Assembly: GCF_043197795.1 (NCBI RefSeq) | Contig: NZ_JBICTU010000004.1 | Coordinates: 288,770 to 352,769 of the forward strand | Reading direction: 5' to 3' | Origin: Sphaerisporangium sp040649355 | GTDB taxonomy: Bacteria > Actinomycetota > Actinomycetes > Streptosporangiales > Streptosporangiaceae | DNA length: 64,000 bases | Part shown: piece by piece, positions 36,410 to 44,876 of the stretch | How positions within the stretch are numbered: position 1 is the first letter of the stretch | Layout: every line of letters begins with the position of its first letter | Made by a program: the position numbers and the translations under genes | Notes under the pieces: generated by a model | The model's database searches: none | Told to the model about the DNA's origin: nothing | The model's input: the letters and a program-made list of their open reading frames with translations, nothing else

Positions 36410-36985
36410 TTAGCGAATCTCTCGATGCTCACGTTCCCAGTCAGCTCTGGCCAGCGCGTACTCGACCACGCCATGCTCGAAGCCCTCGATGGCGTCCAGC
36501 CCGTCGCGGTGGAAGGTGCGTACGAGTGTCAGGCCGACCTTCTCCAGCACGCGCCGGGAGCCGAGATTGACCGTCATCGTCTCTGCGAGCACCCGTTCCA
36601 CTCCCAACTCGGTGAACCCTTTGTCGACCAATGCACGCGACCCCTCGGTGGCGTAGCCCTTGCCCCACGCCGACCTGCGTAACCGATAGCCGAGCTCGAG
36701 CTCGCCGTCACGTGGTTCGTCCTTGCGCGGTCGGAAGTGGAACCAGCCCAGAAACCGTTCGGTGGCCTTCTCCTCCGCCGCCCAGAACCCGAGACCTTTG
36801 AATCGCTCGTAGCAGCCGAGAAGTGCCGGCATGACCTGGCAGCGGATCTCCTCGCGGGGAGTCGGCCTGCCACCGTTGAGGAAGCGCATGACCTCAGGAT
36901 CACTATCGAGTTCAACCAGGTTGTCCTCGTCAGCATCGGTGAAGCGACGCAGCGTCAGTCGGTTGGTCTCCAGGAAGATCGACAT
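36410..36985 (-). CDS. GNAT acetyltransferase, RimJ/RimL type
   Basis: A 191-residue acetyltransferase. It begins LETNRLTLRRFTDADEDNL, typical of RimJ/RimL relatives, has WFHFRPRKDE, then the acetyl-CoA loop RRSAWGKGYATEGSRAL and the NLGSRRVLEKVGL helix. Proteins of this type acetylate protein N-termini or small amines such as antibiotics; the substrate here is unknown. ATG start. GC content is noticeably lower than in the adjacent genes, suggesting more recent acquisition. Confidence 0.88.
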   Translation of the reverse strand: MSIFLETNRLTLRRFTDADEDNLVELDSDPEVMRFLNGGRPTPREEIRCQVMPALLGCYERFKGLGFWAAEEKATERFLGWFHFRPRKDEPRDGELELGYRLRRSAWGKGYATEGSRALVDKGFTELGVERVLAETMTVNLGSRRVLEKVGLTLVRTFHRDGLDAIEGFEHGVVEYALARADWEREHREIR

Positions 36986-37525
36986 CCCTCGATTATCGCG
37001 TCTCCGGGAGCACGGGGTTGTACACAGAACGTTCGGTCAGGATCCTGTGGTGGCGTTGGCAGGGGCCGGGCCATGAGCCTTTGACGTACAAGCCGATGCG
37101 GGTCACCCCAGGCCCTCCCACCCGCTCCGGCGCCCGCCTGACCTGCCCGGCCCTCCTACACCTGGGCCGCCACCGATCCCACCTCCAGTCTTAGGCGGTG
37201 TCCACGAACGCTCACTGGGTCGGCCGCCGCACGGCGGCGCCGAGATCGCCGTACCACACCCCACCGCTTCGGCGCCGAACACAAAGCACACCTGTGACGG
37301 AGAAGGAGGGCGGCGGCCGAACACTGAACACTGTGGCGGCGCGACGAGGGAGGACGTTACCCATCCCCACAGCCGAGGCGTTGCGCGAGACGGCGGACGT
37401 CCCGCCGCTCACCGCCCGGCTGGCTTCGGCCCAACTCGTCGCGGTGCAATGGTCGCTGACGCTCGACAACGCCGAACCGCTGGCGTCGGGCGAGTCCGCC
37501 GAGGCGCGTCACCCGGGCGCGGTGA
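36986..37525. other. Intergenic stretch without recognisable gene
   Basis: About 540 bp between the RimL-like gene and the DUF6010 remnant. Open frames exist but none has a ribosome site or recognisable motifs. It may hold decayed upstream parts of the DUF6010 gene or a former insertion; I see no intact element ends. Confidence 0.4.
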
Positions 37526-37897
37526 GCGACGCCGACCGAACCGCACCGGCGCCCCTTCAACGCCGTCATGGTGGCAGGGGCGGGCGCCGCCTACCTCAGC
37601 GGCGGTGGCCTGGGCGGCTGGGAGTTCGCCTTCGTCCCCGCCGCCACCTACTGCGCCTACCGGGGGCTGGAGTCGTGGACGTTCATCGGCGTCGGCTGGC
37701 TGCTGCACACCGCGTGGGATGTCCTGCACCATCTCAAGGGCAACCCGATCATCCCGTTCGCCCATGACTCTTCCCTGGGCTGCGCCATCTGCGACCCGGT
37801 CATCGCCCTGTGGTGCCTCCGCGGCGGCCCCTCGCTCGTGGAGTTCGTCCGTTCCCGGCGAGGAACGCTGGACCGGTCGCGAAGCGGCGCGACCTGA
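37526..37897 (+). pseudogene. N-terminally truncated DUF6010-like membrane protein
   Basis: The frame from 37526 codes EPHRRPFNAVMVAGAGAAYL, then GGWEFAF, GVGWLLHTAWDVLHHL and the ending SSLGCAICDPVIALW, matching the DUF6010 integral membrane family from its second segment to near its C-terminus. DUF6010 proteins begin with one more membrane helix before this EPxRR-like motif; here the frame is closed by a TGA just upstream and no start with a ribosome site exists (the first ATG, 37568, is within the conserved part). It is therefore probably a remnant, caused by a frameshift or 5' deletion. A sequencing error could also explain it. Confidence 0.65.
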
Positions 37898-38060
37898 GGG
37901 CTGTTCAAGCATCTCCGCGTGCGCTCCGCGGCCACCGCCCCATGAGTGAACGGGCAGGCCCCAGGGAACAACCGCCGTCGACGCGGACACCGGTGGTGAG
38001 GCCGTACCGGTGAAGCACGTCGACGACGGGCGACTACTCCGAAGAGAGGTGCATCGCGGT

Positions 38061-38606
38061 ATGAGCGTGTTCCCGGAGAGGGCCGATCAGGAACGGCGGG
38101 CGGGTGAGGGCAGGAGTCCCGACATCTCGTTCATCGCCGGACTTCCACGGGTGCGGTCGGCGTCGGGGGCGCTGATCCGGGACGAGGCGGAGCGGATCAT
38201 GGTGGTGTGCCCCACCTACAAGGACCACTGGGACATCCCGGGCGGGATGCTGGAGGCGGACGAGTCGCCGTTCGCGGCATGTGCTCGCGAGCTCGAAGAA
38301 GAGCTCGGCCTCGAACTTCCGGTAGGACGCCTGCTCTGCGTCGACTGGGTTCCGCCCCGCCCGCCATGGGACAGCGGGTTGATGTTCGTCTTCGACGCGG
38401 GGATGCTCTCCACCGAGCAGGTCCCCGGCATCCGGCTGTGCCCGGACGAGCTGGAGCGGTTCGAGTTCGTCGCGGCCGACGAGATGGACGGTGTCCCGCT
38501 GGAGCCGCGGCCGGCCCGCCGGATCAGGGCCGCGACGTCCGCGCTCCGCGCCGGGCGGACGGCGTACCTGGAAGACGGACTCCCTCTGGACGCGTCGCCG
38601 CCATAA
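38061..38606 (+). CDS. NUDIX hydrolase
   Basis: A 181-residue NUDIX protein. The full Nudix box GMLEAD-E-SPFAACA-RE-L-EEELGL is at about residues 60-82, so the Mg-binding glutamates are intact. It hydrolyses a nucleoside diphosphate linked to another group, specificity unknown. The ATG at 38061 has only a distant AGAGG; an earlier GTG at 38010 has no better site, so the start is uncertain. It precedes the PfkB kinase by 58 bp on the same strand, possibly one transcript. Confidence 0.85.
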   Translation: MSVFPERADQERRAGEGRSPDISFIAGLPRVRSASGALIRDEAERIMVVCPTYKDHWDIPGGMLEADESPFAACARELEEELGLELPVGRLLCVDWVPPRPPWDSGLMFVFDAGMLSTEQVPGIRLCPDELERFEFVAADEMDGVPLEPRPARRIRAATSALRAGRTAYLEDGLPLDASPP

Positions 38607-38664
38607 TCGGGCATCCGGCCCCCGATACCGGGAAACCGGCCACGGACAGAATGGGAGCGGCGTC

Positions 38665-39597
38665 GTGTTGGCGGTAGTCGGTGAAGCGGTGATCGATCTC
38701 ATCCAGGACGACGATGGACGGTACACCGCCCATACCGGCGGGAGCCCGCTCAACGTCGCGGTCGGGTTGGCGCGGCTCGGCGAGCAGGTGAGCCTGCTCG
38801 CGCGGTTGTCCCGGTCGGCGTTCGGCCGGCGGCTGCGGGAGCACGCCGAGGCCAGCGGCGTCGACCTGGCCCGCGCGGTGGAGGCCGGCGAACCGGCCAG
38901 CCTGGCGGTCGTCGGACTCACGCCCGATGGTTCGGCGGAGTACGACTTCTATGTCACAGGAACCGCCGACTGGCAGTGGGCCCAGGGCGAACTGGAGCCG
39001 CTTCCCGCCGCCGCCCAGGTCCTGCACACCGGTTCGCTGGCCTGCTTCCTGCCACCGGGCGCCGCGCGGGTCGAGGCCGCGATGCGGTCGGCCAGGACGG
39101 CGGGGCTGCTGGTCAGCTTCGACCCCAACGTCCGCCCGGCGCTGCTCGGCCCACCCGAGGCCGCACGCGAACACGTCGAGCGACTGATCACGCACTGCCA
39201 CGTCGTCAAGGCCAGCGAACAGGACGTCGCGTGGCTGTACCCAGGGGAGAGCCCGGGCGCGGTCGCCCGCCGTTGGCTGGCCGCCGGCCCCTGCCTGGTC
39301 CTGCTGACCCTGGGCGCGGCGGGCGCGCTCGCCGTGACACGGCGGGTCGCGATCGAGCGGCCGGCCCCGAGGGTACGGGTGGCGGACACGGTCGGCGCGG
39401 GCGACGCGTTCACGGCCGGCCTGCTCTCCTCGTTGGTACGGAGGAACCTGGTCGAGCCGGATACGTTGCGCGCCGTCGCCCCGGAGGTGCTGTCGTCGGT
39501 GCTGGACGACGCGATCACGGTCGCCGCCCTGACGTGTACCCGCCCGGGTGCCGACCCTCCGGGTCGCGGCGACGTGGACCGGTTCCTCGGCACCTGA
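38665..39597 (+). CDS. PfkB family carbohydrate kinase
   Basis: A 310-residue ribokinase-fold kinase. The N-terminal motif GGSPLNVAVGLARLG at about 30-44 and C-terminal VADTVGAGDAFTAGLL with the catalytic Asp in GAGD near residue 250. It most resembles fructokinases, but ribokinase- or nucleoside-kinase activity cannot be excluded. GTG start chosen with GGGAG seven bases upstream. It is followed by a terminator shared with the convergent Ebo-like operon. Confidence 0.9.
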   Translation: MLAVVGEAVIDLIQDDDGRYTAHTGGSPLNVAVGLARLGEQVSLLARLSRSAFGRRLREHAEASGVDLARAVEAGEPASLAVVGLTPDGSAEYDFYVTGTADWQWAQGELEPLPAAAQVLHTGSLACFLPPGAARVEAAMRSARTAGLLVSFDPNVRPALLGPPEAAREHVERLITHCHVVKASEQDVAWLYPGESPGAVARRWLAAGPCLVLLTLGAAGALAVTRRVAIERPAPRVRVADTVGAGDAFTAGLLSSLVRRNLVEPDTLRAVAPEVLSSVLDDAITVAALTCTRPGADPPGRGDVDRFLGT

Positions 39598-39658
39598 CCG
39601 CCCTGGTACGACCAAGGCTCACGACCGGACGGCAAGCGGGATCGCCCAGCGGAGGGGG

Positions 39659-39691
39659 CCTCGGAAACCATGCCGGGCATGGCTTCCGAGG
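39659..39691. terminator. Bidirectional terminator between pfkB and Ebo-like operon
   Basis: CCTCGGAAACCATGC (39659-39673) pairs with GCATGGCTTCCGAGG (39677-39691) across a 3-base loop, 15 bp with one mismatch. It lies between two convergent transcription units. Confidence 0.7.
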
Positions 39692-39712
39692 CGGTCGCTC
39701 CTTCGCGAGGGG

Positions 39713-41098
39713 TTACGTCGTGATCCCCGCCAGGCGCAGGCACAGGGACTTGACCTCGGTGGCGGCGTACGCGTCCTGGTCCAGCGGGTCGCTGCAGAGG
39801 AGGACGGGGGCGTCGCGGGGGTCGCTGGGGAGGCGGCCGTGGCTCCCGCGCACGGGGGCCGGGTTCAGGGGGACGACCGGCATCGTGTAGCGGAAGCCCA
39901 GGGTCTTGCGTGCGAGCGCCATCCCGGCCTTGGCCTTCACGAACGGGTCCTCGGGGTTGAGGAACAGCTCGGCGGGGTCGTAGCCGGGTTTGCGGTGGAT
40001 GTCGACCAGCCGGGCGAAGTCCGGGGCGAGGTCGTCGTCGAGCCAGTAGTAGTAGGTGAACCACGACTCGGGAGTGGCGACGGCCACGAGCTCCCCGGCC
40101 CTCGCGTGGTCGAGTCCGTGCGCCGCCTTGCCCGCCTCGTCGAGCACCTCGTCGACGCCCGGCAGAGCCGACAGGATGGACCGCACCTTGGCCACGTCGG
40201 CGGGGTCCTTGACGTAGACATGGGCGAGCTGGTGGTCGGCGACGGCGAACGCGCGCGAGGTCCAGGGGTCGAGGTACTCCATCCCGGCCTGCCGGTAGAC
40301 CGACAGCAGGCCCTCCTGGCGCAGGACCCGGTTGACGTCGACCGGGCGGGAGACGTCGGTGATGCCGTACTCCGACAGCACGACCGTCACCGCGCCCATG
40401 GCGTCCGCGTCGTCGAGCAGCGGCTTCAGCGCGGCGTCGATCTCACGGGCGGCGGCCACCGCCTCGGGCCCCGACGGGCCGAACCGCTGGAGGTCGTAGT
40501 CGAGGTGCGGGATGTAGACGAGCGTGAGGTCGGGCTTCTCCCGGGCGAGCATGATCCTGGACGCGTCCACGATCCACTGGCTGGACGCGATCCCCGCCTT
40601 GGGGCCCCAGTACGAGAACAGGGGGAAGCTGCCGAGCTCCCGGGTCAGGTCCACGCGCAGCGACGGCGGGGTGGTGTAGCAGTCGGGGCCCTTGCGGCCG
40701 TCCGCGTGGTAGATGGGCCGGGGCGTCACCGTGAAGTCGGTGGCGGCGCCCATGGCGTACCACCAGCAGATGTTGGCGACGCGGTAGCCCGGATGGACCC
40801 TGCGGGCGTCGTCCCAGATCTTGGGCCCCTCGACGAGGGCGTTGTGCTGGCGCCACAGCAGGACTTCACCGAGGTCGCGGAAATACCAGCCGTTGCCGAC
40901 GATGCCGTGGTCACGCGGGAGGGCTCCGGTGAGCAGGGTCGACTGCACCGAGCAGGTCACGGCCGGGAGCACCGTCCCGAGCGGTGCCGGGCGGCCGAGC
41001 CTTCCCAGGTTGGGCATGGATTCGAGCAGCCGGGGGGTCAGGCCGACCACGTCGATGACCACCAGCGGCCTCACGGCGCCGTTCGTTCCGATCGTCAC
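39713..41098 (-). CDS. Alkaline-phosphatase superfamily protein, EboF-like (nucleotide pyrophosphatase/phosphodiesterase)
   Basis: A 461-residue phosphodiesterase-like protein of the nucleotide pyrophosphatase family. The metal-binding and nucleophile region is IDVVGLTPRLL and PAVTCSVQSTLLTG (Thr nucleophile), and later YIPHLDYDLQRFG and VLSEYGITDV supply metal ligands. GTG start with GAGGAG five bases upstream; its first base overlaps the EboE stop as GTGA, so it is translationally coupled. Last gene of the operon. In ebo clusters this position is called eboF. The natural substrate is unknown; cleavage of a phosphodiester on a cyclitol- or prenyl-linked metabolite is a reasonable guess. Confidence 0.85.
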   Translation of the reverse strand: MTIGTNGAVRPLVVIDVVGLTPRLLESMPNLGRLGRPAPLGTVLPAVTCSVQSTLLTGALPRDHGIVGNGWYFRDLGEVLLWRQHNALVEGPKIWDDARRVHPGYRVANICWWYAMGAATDFTVTPRPIYHADGRKGPDCYTTPPSLRVDLTRELGSFPLFSYWGPKAGIASSQWIVDASRIMLAREKPDLTLVYIPHLDYDLQRFGPSGPEAVAAAREIDAALKPLLDDADAMGAVTVVLSEYGITDVSRPVDVNRVLRQEGLLSVYRQAGMEYLDPWTSRAFAVADHQLAHVYVKDPADVAKVRSILSALPGVDEVLDEAGKAAHGLDHARAGELVAVATPESWFTYYYWLDDDLAPDFARLVDIHRKPGYDPAELFLNPEDPFVKAKAGMALARKTLGFRYTMPVVPLNPAPVRGSHGRLPSDPRDAPVLLCSDPLDQDAYAATEVKSLCLRLAGITT

Positions 41099-42396
41099 GG
41101 GGTCTCCTCTTTCAGTCCGAGGTCGATGAGGCGGTCGCGCATCCAGGCGAGTTCCAGCGCGATCCCCTCCACCAGTGCCTCGTCGGTCTCGGGTCGCCGG
41201 TCCTCTGGCAGCGCCTGCCAGGTGTAGGTCTCCACCTCGACGTGCCGGGTCAGCGCCGAGGGTCCCGCGAGCAGCGCGCGCAGGGTCTCGTCGAGCACTT
41301 CCTGGGTCGAGGCCAGTGGCGGGGCGGGCGTCGCGTGCAGCGGGACATGGAAGTGGACCCGCCACGGCGCCTCTCCCGGCAGTTCCCCGCCGAGCGCCTC
41401 CCCGAGGTCGTCCGTCCCGTGCGAGACGTCGCCGTGGCCTGGGCGGTCCGTCCCGTGCGAGACGTCGCCGTGGCCTGGGCGGTCCGCCGCCTCGCCGTCG
41501 TGACCCGTCTCCGGCCGGGGCGTGCCGTCGCCCCGTTCGCGGGTCTGGTGGATGAAGCGCGGCTCGGCGAAGGCCGCCAGCGCCTCGCGGGCGGCCGGGT
41601 CGGCGGGGTCGTCGACCTGCAGGGCGCAGGAGGCCTGGAGCTTCACCACCGGCAGCCCGGCCCCGGCGAGGCGGGCAAGCGCCTGGCCGGGGTCCTCGAA
41701 CTGCACGGCGAGGTGGCAGGCGTCCAGGCAGACGCCCAGGTAGTCGTGGTCGGCCCCTCCGAGGTGGCGCGCCGCCTGCGTCGTGTTCTCCACGACGCAG
41801 CCGGGCTCGGGCTCGAACCCGACCCGGATCGTACGGCCCGTCGTGGCGGCCACCTCCGCCAGTCCCTCGGCGAGCCGGTCGAGCACGCGCATCGCGGCAT
41901 CGGAGCGTTCGGGCGTCCAGGGGGTGCGCCAGGCGAGCGGCAGGGTCGAGACGCTGCCCGACCGGACATCGTCGGGCAGCAGGCCCGCGAGCACGCGTGC
42001 CAGCGCCAGCGTGTAGTCGAGCCTCGCCTCGGTGGTCCAGTCGGGATGGTAGACCCGCAGCTTGGGCGACCCCGGCACGGCCGACCCGGCGTCGCTCTCT
42101 CCCTCGTAGTCGTGGAATCCCTGGTAGGGGAACCCGTTGAGGGTGACGACCTCCAGGCCGTGCTCGGCGAGCGCCTCCCGCAGCCGTACGGCCTCACCGG
42201 GCTCGGCCGTCAGCGCGTCGCACACCGGCCGCGACAGCCACAGCCCGACCCCGAGCCGGGGCACGCCGAGCCTTTCACGCACCGGCCCGGCGTACCGCCG
42301 CAACTGTCCGAGCACCCCGGCCACGTCCTCGGCGGGGTGGACATTGGTGCAGTAGGCCACGTGGACCACCGACCCGTCCGGATGCAGGAACCTCAT
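41095..42396 (-). CDS. EboE-like TIM-barrel protein
   Basis: A 433-residue protein of the xylose-isomerase-like TIM barrel superfamily matching EboE (named a metabolite traffic protein). Motifs: HVAYCTNVHPAEDV, VTLNGFPYQGFH, EPEPGCVVENT and CLDACHLAVQFEDP, giving the usual Glu/Asp/His metal set. An acidic/Gly linker near residues 285-330 holds a 12-residue tandem duplication (DRPGHGDVSHGT twice). ATG with GGAG seven bases upstream; the stop overlaps the next gene as GTGA. In cyanobacteria ebo genes are needed for scytonemin precursor export; the reaction of EboE is not known to me. Confidence 0.85.
   Translation of the reverse strand: MRFLHPDGSVVHVAYCTNVHPAEDVAGVLGQLRRYAGPVRERLGVPRLGVGLWLSRPVCDALTAEPGEAVRLREALAEHGLEVVTLNGFPYQGFHDYEGESDAGSAVPGSPKLRVYHPDWTTEARLDYTLALARVLAGLLPDDVRSGSVSTLPLAWRTPWTPERSDAAMRVLDRLAEGLAEVAATTGRTIRVGFEPEPGCVVENTTQAARHLGGADHDYLGVCLDACHLAVQFEDPGQALARLAGAGLPVVKLQASCALQVDDPADPAAREALAAFAEPRFIHQTRERGDGTPRPETGHDGEAADRPGHGDVSHGTDRPGHGDVSHGTDDLGEALGGELPGEAPWRVHFHVPLHATPAPPLASTQEVLDETLRALLAGPSALTRHVEVETYTWQALPEDRRPETDEALVEGIALELAWMRDRLIDLGLKEETP
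41410..41481. repeat. 36-bp perfect tandem duplication in eboE-like gene
   Basis: The unit 41410-41445 is repeated exactly at 41446-41481, followed by the first seven bases of a third copy with one change. It duplicates 12 residues in frame in a linker and looks recent. Confidence 0.9.
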
Positions 42397-42414
42397 GACG
42401 ACGCTCCGATCCGG

Positions 42415-43269
42415 CTAGTCACGGGGGGCTCCGCGGAGGATGCTGTTGCCGGCGTAGTCCTGGCCGGAGGTCACGTCCGTGAGGTCCAGGCGGCCGCTCT
42501 GGCCGTAGAAGGCGGCCGGGTTGTCCCACAGGAGGGTCTCCGCCTCGGTCTCCGAGAACCCGGCGGCGAGCATGGCGTCGCCCACGGCCCTGGTCTTCAG
42601 CGGGTCGCTGCGCCCCCAGTCGGCGGCGGAGTTCACCAGCGTCCGCTCCGCCCCGTACTCCTTGAGGATGGCGACCATCCGGTCCTCGTCCATCTTGGTG
42701 TCGGGGTAGACCGAGAAGCCCATCCAGCAGCCGCTCTCCTTGACCATGCCGACCGTCATCTCGTTGAGGTGGTCGACCAGCACCCGCTCGGGCGGCAGGC
42801 CCGACTCGCGGACGACGTCGAGGGTGCGCCGGGTGCCGGCGGCCTTGTCGCGGTGGGGGGTGTGGACGAGCACCGGCAGGTCGTGCTCGATCGCCAGGGC
42901 GAGCTGGCGGGCCAGGGCCTCGTCCTCGGCGGGGGTGATGTCGTCGTAGCCGATCTCGCCGACCGCGACGACCCGGTCCTTGGCGAGGTAGCGCGGGAGC
43001 AGGTCGAGCACGGGACGCAGGCGCGGGTCGTTGGCCTCCTTGGGGTTCAGCGCGATCGTGCAGTGGTGGACGATCCCGAACTGCGCGGCCCGGTAGGGCT
43101 CCCAGCCGAGCAGTCCGTCGAAGTAGTCGGCGAAGGTGTCGGGGGACGTGCGCGGCTGGCCCAGCCAGAAGGCGGGCTCGACCACGGCGCGCACGCCGGC
43201 GGCGTACATGCGCTCGTAGTCGTCGGTCGTGCGCGAGGTCATATGGATGTGCGGGTCGAAAATACGCAT
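42415..43269 (-). CDS. TatD family metal-dependent hydrolase, EboB-like
   Basis: A 284-residue TatD-type amidohydrolase. DPHIHM at the N-terminus gives the HxH pair, then GEIGYDD for the bridging Glu, LVHTPHRDK, VDHLNE and SAADWGRSDPL for remaining ligands. TatD relatives are phosphodiesterases/DNases, but the Ebo-type branch likely acts on a metabolite. ATG start with GAGGAA five bases upstream. It lies 16 bp from the EboA gene and 18 bp from the EboE gene. Confidence 0.9.
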   Translation of the reverse strand: MRIFDPHIHMTSRTTDDYERMYAAGVRAVVEPAFWLGQPRTSPDTFADYFDGLLGWEPYRAAQFGIVHHCTIALNPKEANDPRLRPVLDLLPRYLAKDRVVAVGEIGYDDITPAEDEALARQLALAIEHDLPVLVHTPHRDKAAGTRRTLDVVRESGLPPERVLVDHLNEMTVGMVKESGCWMGFSVYPDTKMDEDRMVAILKEYGAERTLVNSAADWGRSDPLKTRAVGDAMLAAGFSETEAETLLWDNPAAFYGQSGRLDLTDVTSGQDYAGNSILRGAPRD

Positions 43270-43285
43270 GAGGGTTCCTCTTCGA

Positions 43286-43954
43286 TCAGGCGGAGGCGTG
43301 CGGGTGACCTTCGGCGAGCAGGGCGCGGACCTTCGTCAGCACGGCCGGATGGGGTTCCACCAGGGGCCACACGTCCGAGGGCACCTCGCGCCCCGCCATC
43401 AGGCGCTCCTGCGCGTAGTCGGCCAGCATCCTGGCCAGTTCCGCGTCCGCCCGCCGGTCGAGGCCGGACACGGAGCCGAGCGGCACGCCGATGAACACGC
43501 ACTTCAGCACGGCCTGCCTGTAGGAGTGGTCGGGCAGGTGCTCCGCCCCGTAGGGGCCGAGGGCGGCCCGCACCAGGCGGGCGTCGTTGGTGCGCAGCGC
43601 GTCGCGCACGATCGGCAGCCCGTGGTCGCCGAGCCGCCTGTCCGCGTCGAGCGCCGGCAGCCCCTTGAGCACGGCGAGCCGCTCGGCGGCGTCCCCGTGG
43701 GCGTACAGGTCGAACAGCGTCCGCCCGAGCGCCGCCCCCCTGCTGGACAGCGCCAGCAGCAGCTCGGCCCGGACCGCCTGGTCGACGGTCCAGTCCGGCT
43801 CACCGGGGATCGGCGCCCGGCCGCAGGCCCGCCCGGCCGCGGGGAACAGCGCGGCGAGCGCCCCGTCGTCGGCGCGGATCCGTTCGGCGGACGTCCGCAG
43901 CCAGCGGGCGCCCTCCTCGCTCAGGGCGGTCCCGGGTACGTATGACGTGGTCAT
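43286..43954 (-). CDS. EboA domain protein
   Basis: A 222-residue helical, soluble protein with an EboA-type domain: an N-terminal WLRTSAERI helix, DQAVRAELLLAL, then HEAT-like helices (GDAAERLAVLKGLPAL, DGLPIVRDALRTND) and KCVFIGVPL near residue 170, a motif typical of the family. No catalytic residues can be recognised. ATG start with GGGAG six bases upstream. A 52-bp gap separates it from the preceding isomerase-like gene. Function unknown; EboA is found with other Ebo proteins in this order. Confidence 0.8.
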   Translation of the reverse strand: MTTSYVPGTALSEEGARWLRTSAERIRADDGALAALFPAAGRACGRAPIPGEPDWTVDQAVRAELLLALSSRGAALGRTLFDLYAHGDAAERLAVLKGLPALDADRRLGDHGLPIVRDALRTNDARLVRAALGPYGAEHLPDHSYRQAVLKCVFIGVPLGSVSGLDRRADAELARMLADYAQERLMAGREVPSDVWPLVEPHPAVLTKVRALLAEGHPHASA

Positions 43955-44006
43955 CGTCGTCTCCCACCTCTCAAGGCTCGGACGCCCCGCAGGGCGTGGC
44001 CTGTCT

Positions 44007-44876
44007 TCACGGCGTGGCTCCCTCGCGCCGGCCCCGGGCGTCGCCGGGTGGCTCCAGCTCGCGCAGGAAGCGGAGGGAGCGCGCGGCGACCAGGGGTGCG
44101 GCGTGGCTGTGCCGGGGCAGTTCCACGCTGACCAGGCCCCGGTACCCGGCCTCCTCCAGTGCGGCGAGGACCGGCGGGAAGTCGATCTCTCCCTCGCCGA
44201 ACTCCAGGTGCTCGTGCACGCCCCGCCGCATGTCCTCGATCTGTACGTTGACCAGGTGAGGCCCGGCCCTGCGCACGCAGTCGGGCACCGGTTCGGGCTC
44301 CAGGCACCGGCAGTGGCCGATGTCCAGGGTCAGGCCGAGCCGTTCCGGCCTTCCGGCCAGCTCGCGCAGGCGCTCGAACGCCCCGATCGTGTCGACGAGC
44401 ATGCCCGGCTCCGGTTCGAAGCCGAGGGTGACGTCACGGGAGCCGGCCTCCTCCAGTACGGCCGCGACCCCGGCGGCGAGGTTCCGCCAGGCCTCGTCCT
44501 CCCCGACCTCGGGAGGGCGGATCCCGCTCCAGAAGGAGACGGCCTCCGCGCCGAGGTCCGCGCCGATCCGTACGGCGCGCAGCAGCAGGTCGACGCGGGC
44601 CGCGGCCGCCTGCGGGGGGTGGAGCAGCGTCGGGTGGTGCTTGCGTAACGGGTCGATGACGTAGCGCCCGCCGGTCTCGATCACCACGGACAGGTCGAGG
44701 TCGCGCAGCCGCTTGGCGACGCGGTCGACCTCGTGGCCGAGGCCGGGGGCGTAGGGGTCGAGGTGCCCGGCGTCCAGGGTGAGCGCGACGCCGTCGTACC
44801 CCATGTCGGCCAGCACGACGAGCGCCTCGTCCAGGCGGTGGTTGCTGAAGCCGTTGGTGCCGTAGCCGAATCTCAC
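44007..44876 (-). CDS. Sugar phosphate isomerase/epimerase-like TIM barrel
   Basis: A 289-residue protein of the AP endonuclease 2/xylose isomerase superfamily. Motifs GYGTNGFSNHRL, VIETGGRYV, FEPEPGMLVDTIGAF, LTLDIGHC and VSVELPRH supply Glu, Asp and His metal ligands in the classic order. It would isomerise or epimerise a sugar or cyclitol. GTG start; its first base overlaps the stop of the prenyltransferase gene as GTGA. It is distinct from the EboE barrel, so the operon contains two. Confidence 0.85.
   Translation of the reverse strand: MRFGYGTNGFSNHRLDEALVVLADMGYDGVALTLDAGHLDPYAPGLGHEVDRVAKRLRDLDLSVVIETGGRYVIDPLRKHHPTLLHPPQAAAARVDLLLRAVRIGADLGAEAVSFWSGIRPPEVGEDEAWRNLAAGVAAVLEEAGSRDVTLGFEPEPGMLVDTIGAFERLRELAGRPERLGLTLDIGHCRCLEPEPVPDCVRRAGPHLVNVQIEDMRRGVHEHLEFGEGEIDFPPVLAALEEAGYRGLVSVELPRHSHAAPLVAARSLRFLRELEPPGDARGRREGATP

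Noticed and set aside
37198..37767. 189-codon plus-strand frame reading through the DUF6010 remnant
   Set aside because: It runs in a different frame from the conserved DUF6010 sequence and its second half is Arg/Gly-rich shadow.
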